The notes under the pieces are model-generated. The model ran no database searches, was not told the origin of the DNA, and was given only the letters and a program-made list of their open reading frames with translations. This document shows positions 60,980-64,000 of a DNA stretch of 64,000 nucleotides, in pieces. The position numbers and the translations under genes were made by a program. The DNA is taken from the NCBI RefSeq assembly GCF_041435115.1, contig NZ_CP108046.1, positions 6,820,001 to 6,884,000 on the forward strand, read 5' to 3'. This DNA is from Streptomyces sp. NBC_00289. Its GTDB lineage: Bacteria; Actinomycetota; Actinomycetes; Streptomycetales; Streptomycetaceae. Position 1 is the stretch's first letter, and each line of letters begins with the position of its first letter.

Positions 60980-63594
60980 CGCTGGGCGCTTCCTTCCAGG
61001 ACGTCTGCGGTGTCTTCCAGGGGCCGCATGCCGATGCTCAGCAGCGGAAGGTCGGGCTTGATCTGGTCGCGCTCGGGGACGAAGCCGACCACCGGGTCGG
61101 GGGTGTCGGGCGCGTTGACGAAGGACACGAACCGGGCGAGCTTCTCGGGGTCGTTGATGGTCGTCGCCCACTCGTCGCGGTATCCCGCCACGTGGTCGGT
61201 CATCAGGGACTCCAGCTCCTCGCAGATGCCGAGCGAGTCCTCCACCACCACGTCCCGCACGTGGTCGAGGCCGCCGGGGATGCGCTCCAGCCAGGTCGAG
61301 GTGCGCTCCAGGCGTTCGGCGGTGCGGATGTAGAACATCAGGAACCGGTCGATGAGGCGGATCAGTTCGGCGTCGGACAGGTCCTGGGCCAGCAGGTCCG
61401 CGTGACGCGGGGTGGCGCCGCCGTTGCCGCCGACGTAGAGGTTCCAGCCGTTGGAGGTGGCGATGATGCCGAAGTCCTTGGACTGGGCCTCCGCGCACTC
61501 GCGGGCGCAGCCGGAGACCGCCGACTTGAGCTTGTGGGGTGAGCGCAGGCCCCGGTAGCGCAGTTCGAGGTCGATCGCCATCCGGACGGAGTCCTGGACG
61601 CCGTAGCGGCACCAGGTCTGGCCCACGCAGGACTTCACCGTGCGCAGTGACTTGCCGTAGGCGTGGCCCGACTCGAAGCCCGCGTCCACCAGACGGGCCC
61701 AGATCAGCGGGAGTTGCTCGACCCGGGCGCCGAACATGTCGATGCGCTGGCCGCCGGTGATCTTCGTGTAGAGGCCGAAGTCGCGGGCGATCTCGCCGAT
61801 CACGATCAGCCCCTCCGGGGTGACCTCGCCGCCGGGGATGCGCGGCACGACCGAGTACGAGCCGTTCTTCTGGAGGTTGGCGAGGAAGTGGTCGTTGCTG
61901 TCCTGCAGGGCGGCCTGCTCGCCGTCCAGGACGTAGCCGCTCGCACCGATCGTCGGGGCGAGGGAGGCGATGATCGAGCCGACCGCCGGCTTGCAGATCT
62001 CGCAGCCGTCGCCACCCCGGGCGCCGTCGCGGCCGTAACGGTCGAGGAGGTCCTGGTAGGTGTTGACACGCAGGGCGAGGACGATCTCGTACAGCTCCTC
62101 GCGGGTCTGCGCGAAGCAGCCGCACAGGCCCTTGTCGACCTCGACGCCGCTCGCCTCCAGCTCGGCCGTGACCAGCTGGCCGAGCACCTTGACGCAACTG
62201 CCGCATCCGGTACCGGCCTTGGTGCACTTCTTCACCTCGGGCACGGTGGTGCAGGAGTGCTCGGTGACCGCGCCGCGGATCGTGCCCTTGGTGACGTTGT
62301 GGCAGGAGCAGATGACCGCCTCGTCGGGGAGGGCGGAGGGGCCGAGCTGGGCGCCGCCCCCGGAACCCGCCGGCAGCACCAGCTGTTCGGGCGAGATCGG
62401 CGGCACCGAGCCGGTGAGGGCACGCAGTGTGCCGTAGGCCTCCGCGTCGCCGACCAGGATGCCGCCGAGGAGCTGACCGTCGCGTCCTATGACCAGCTTC
62501 TTGTACGTGCCCGAGCGCGAGTCGGAGTAGACGACGTCGAGGCAGTCGGCGGTGGTGCCGTGGGCGTCGCCGAAGGACGCCACGTCGACGCCGAGGAGCT
62601 TCAGCTTGGTGGACAGGTCGGCGCCGGTGAAGGACGCCTCGTCCTGGGCGATGGTCGCCGCGGCGGTCTGGGCCTGCTCGTAGCCGGGGGCCACCAGGCC
62701 GTACACCCGGCCGTCCGCCGCGAGCGCGCACTCGCCGATCGCGAACACGTGCGGGTCGGAGACGGTCCGGCACTGCTCGTCGACGGCGATGCCGCCGCGT
62801 TCGCCGACCGTGAGGCCGCTGTCGCGGGCGAGCTGGTCGCGCGGCCGGACACCGGCCGAGAACACCACCATGTCGGTGGCGAGTTCGGAGCCGTCGGACA
62901 GTTTCATGCCGGTGACCGCGCCGTCCTCGCCGACCACGATCTCCTGCGTGCCGGTGCCGGTGTGGACGCTCAGGCCCATGTCCTCGATGGTGCGCAGGAG
63001 GGCGGCGCCGCCGCCGTCGTCGACCTGTACCGGCATCAGGCGCGGTGCGAACTCCACGATGTGGGAGGTCAGTCCGAGGCCCTTGAGCGCGCCGGCCGCC
63101 TCGAGGCCGAGGAGGCCGCCGCCGACCACCGCACCCGTCGTCGCCCGCGACTTCGCGTACGCCTCGATCGCGAAGAGGTCCTCGATCGTGCGGTAGACGA
63201 AGCAGCCCTCGGCGTCCTTGCCCGGGACGGGCGGCACGAAGGGGTAGGAACCGGTCGCCAGGACGAGGGTGTCGTACGCGACGGTCAGACCGGAGCGCGC
63301 GGTCACCGTCCTCGCCGCCCGGTCGATGGTCTCGGCCGGGTCGCCGACGTGCAGTTCGATCCCGTGGTCCTTGATGAACTCCATGTCGGTCACCGAGAGG
63401 TCCTCGGGTGTGCGGCCCGAGAAGTACGAGGTGAGCTGCACGCGGTCGTACGCCGGACGCGGCTCCTCGCACAGCACGACCACACGGTGCGTGGCGGTCA
63501 GGCCGCGCTCGGCGAGCGCTTCGAGGAAGCGCTGTCCGACCATGCCATGGCCGACGAGCACGATCGTGGGGGTGGCCCCCAGGGTGGCGGTCAT
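60976..63594 (-). CDS. nirB: Nitrite reductase large subunit
   Basis: An 872-residue NAD(P)H-nitrite reductase. The FAD/NAD(P)H module opens TIVLVGHGMVGQRFLEALAERG; a BFD-type [2Fe-2S] site follows (ICSCHNVTKGTIRGAVTE and TGCGSCVK). The C-terminal nitrite/sulfite-reductase part has the siroheme/[4Fe-4S] cysteines in SCVGQTWCRYGVQDS and SGCARECAEAQ. It reduces nitrite to ammonium using six electrons. Its ATG shares a base with the stop of the next upstream gene (TGATG). Intact. Confidence 0.97.
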   Translation of the reverse strand: MTATLGATPTIVLVGHGMVGQRFLEALAERGLTATHRVVVLCEEPRPAYDRVQLTSYFSGRTPEDLSVTDMEFIKDHGIELHVGDPAETIDRAARTVTARSGLTVAYDTLVLATGSYPFVPPVPGKDAEGCFVYRTIEDLFAIEAYAKSRATTGAVVGGGLLGLEAAGALKGLGLTSHIVEFAPRLMPVQVDDGGGAALLRTIEDMGLSVHTGTGTQEIVVGEDGAVTGMKLSDGSELATDMVVFSAGVRPRDQLARDSGLTVGERGGIAVDEQCRTVSDPHVFAIGECALAADGRVYGLVAPGYEQAQTAAATIAQDEASFTGADLSTKLKLLGVDVASFGDAHGTTADCLDVVYSDSRSGTYKKLVIGRDGQLLGGILVGDAEAYGTLRALTGSVPPISPEQLVLPAGSGGGAQLGPSALPDEAVICSCHNVTKGTIRGAVTEHSCTTVPEVKKCTKAGTGCGSCVKVLGQLVTAELEASGVEVDKGLCGCFAQTREELYEIVLALRVNTYQDLLDRYGRDGARGGDGCEICKPAVGSIIASLAPTIGASGYVLDGEQAALQDSNDHFLANLQKNGSYSVVPRIPGGEVTPEGLIVIGEIARDFGLYTKITGGQRIDMFGARVEQLPLIWARLVDAGFESGHAYGKSLRTVKSCVGQTWCRYGVQDSVRMAIDLELRYRGLRSPHKLKSAVSGCARECAEAQSKDFGIIATSNGWNLYVGGNGGATPRHADLLAQDLSDAELIRLIDRFLMFYIRTAERLERTSTWLERIPGGLDHVRDVVVEDSLGICEELESLMTDHVAGYRDEWATTINDPEKLARFVSFVNAPDTPDPVVGFVPERDQIKPDLPLLSIGMRPLEDTADVLEGSAQR

Positions 63595-64000
63595 CAGGAG
63601 CCTCCGTCGTTGGTGAGCAGGTGGAGCAGAGGGCCGCCGTCGGAGGGCAGCGGCTCTGCTCCCTCCCAGGCGCGCGCGAGCGCGCCGACGGTGCCGAGTT
63701 CGCCGACGAGAACCCCGCCGACCAGGCGGTCGTCGCGGACGACGACCTTGCGGTAGGTGCCGCGGGTGGCGTCGGCGAGCTGTATGACGTCGTCGCCGGG
63801 GCGCGCCTCGGTCTCGCCGAACGCGGCGAGGTCGAAGGCGCTGTGCCCGGCGAGCGTGAGCCGGGTCAGGGAACGGGTGCCGGTGTAGCGGGCGCCGGCG
63901 ACCGCGGCCCCGCCCGCCAGCAACTCGGCCAGGATCTCGGCCTGTTCGAGTGCGGGGGCGGCGAGCCCGTACACCGTGCCGTCGTGCTGCGCGCAGTCGC
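63594..64000 (-). CDS. NirB-like FAD oxidoreductase, C-terminal part only
   Basis: The frame continues beyond the window edge (upstream part missing). The visible 135 codons, DGTVYGLAAPALEQAEILAELL ... RGTYRKVVVRDDRLVGGVLVGELGTVGALARAW, match the end of the pyridine-nucleotide-disulfide oxidoreductase module as found in NirB (GTYKKLVIGRDGQLLGGILVGD there). It is likely a separate NAD(P)H oxidoreductase or second NirB-type protein of the nitrite operon. The stop overlaps the nirB ATG by one base. Confidence 0.8.
   Translation of the reverse strand, partial: DCAQHDGTVYGLAAPALEQAEILAELLAGGAAVAGARYTGTRSLTRLTLAGHSAFDLAAFGETEARPGDDVIQLADATRGTYRKVVVRDDRLVGGVLVGELGTVGALARAWEGAEPLPSDGGPLLHLLTNDGGS

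Overview
This window is high-GC actinomycete chromosome, almost certainly Streptomyces. The evidence is strong third-position GC, many GTG starts and GTGA/ATGA overlaps, and recognisable Streptomyces gene families (nucleopolyhedrovirus-P10-like/Gls24 cluster, SCO2521-SCO2525-type genes, SigE-family sigma factor, leucine-rich leuA leader). From memory, the order era - leuA - SCO2525..SCO2521 - recO - uppS - zur - znu ABC - glyS - dusB - ppdK - nirBD matches the core region of S. coelicolor numbered about SCO2539 down to SCO2487. That synteny was not checked by search.

Layout. 1-5121: 3' end of era, a 21-bp tandem repeat, then a minus-strand series (MFS transporter, GH1 beta-glucosidase, emfourin-type inhibitor, M4 protealysin-like protease). 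5322-8073: leuA behind a five-leucine leader peptide, and a TerB-like protein. 8293-15287: secreted sialidase converging on a DapA/NanA-type aldolase, an ECF sigma factor coupled to a membrane protein, a small tyrosine phosphatase, a class A beta-lactamase, a secreted TIM-barrel protein and a GNAT acetyltransferase. 15475-22054: a compact six-gene operon of uncharacterised families (methyltransferase, large helical protein, variant ParA/MinD-like P-loop protein, two unknown proteins, membrane-anchored PLD-like protein). This is the best candidate for an undescribed system. 22166-29060: two coupled small ORFs, recO, uppS, zur, a zinc ABC transporter with two candidate Zur boxes, and glyS. 29213-38268: regulator/transporter/enzyme pairs (AKR-TetR with a long palindromic operator, MFS divergent from an XRE/MmyB regulator, a second MFS pump) plus membrane proteins and a serine hydrolase. 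38342-49841: dusB, a sulfatase-fold membrane enzyme, two (alpha/alpha)6 carbohydrate enzymes opposite a ROK regulator, and ppdK.

50.5-60.0 kb is accessory. It holds an Asp23/Gls24 envelope-stress cluster (P10-like, Gls24, DUF2273-like, Gls24, DUF6286-like, AmaP, and a 56-aa membrane protein). Next comes a 3' half-tRNA-Ile-like sequence that looks like an attachment-site scar, then debris of an integrative element. An IS1182-family element (CTAG target duplication) is inserted in that debris, and it is itself interrupted by an IS21-family element (AGACT duplication). Removing both restores a small ATGA-coupled gene pair. The window ends in the assimilatory nitrite reductase genes (nirD, nirB and a partial upstream NirB-like oxidoreductase), all on the minus strand.

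No complete tRNA, rRNA, CRISPR array or integrase gene was seen.
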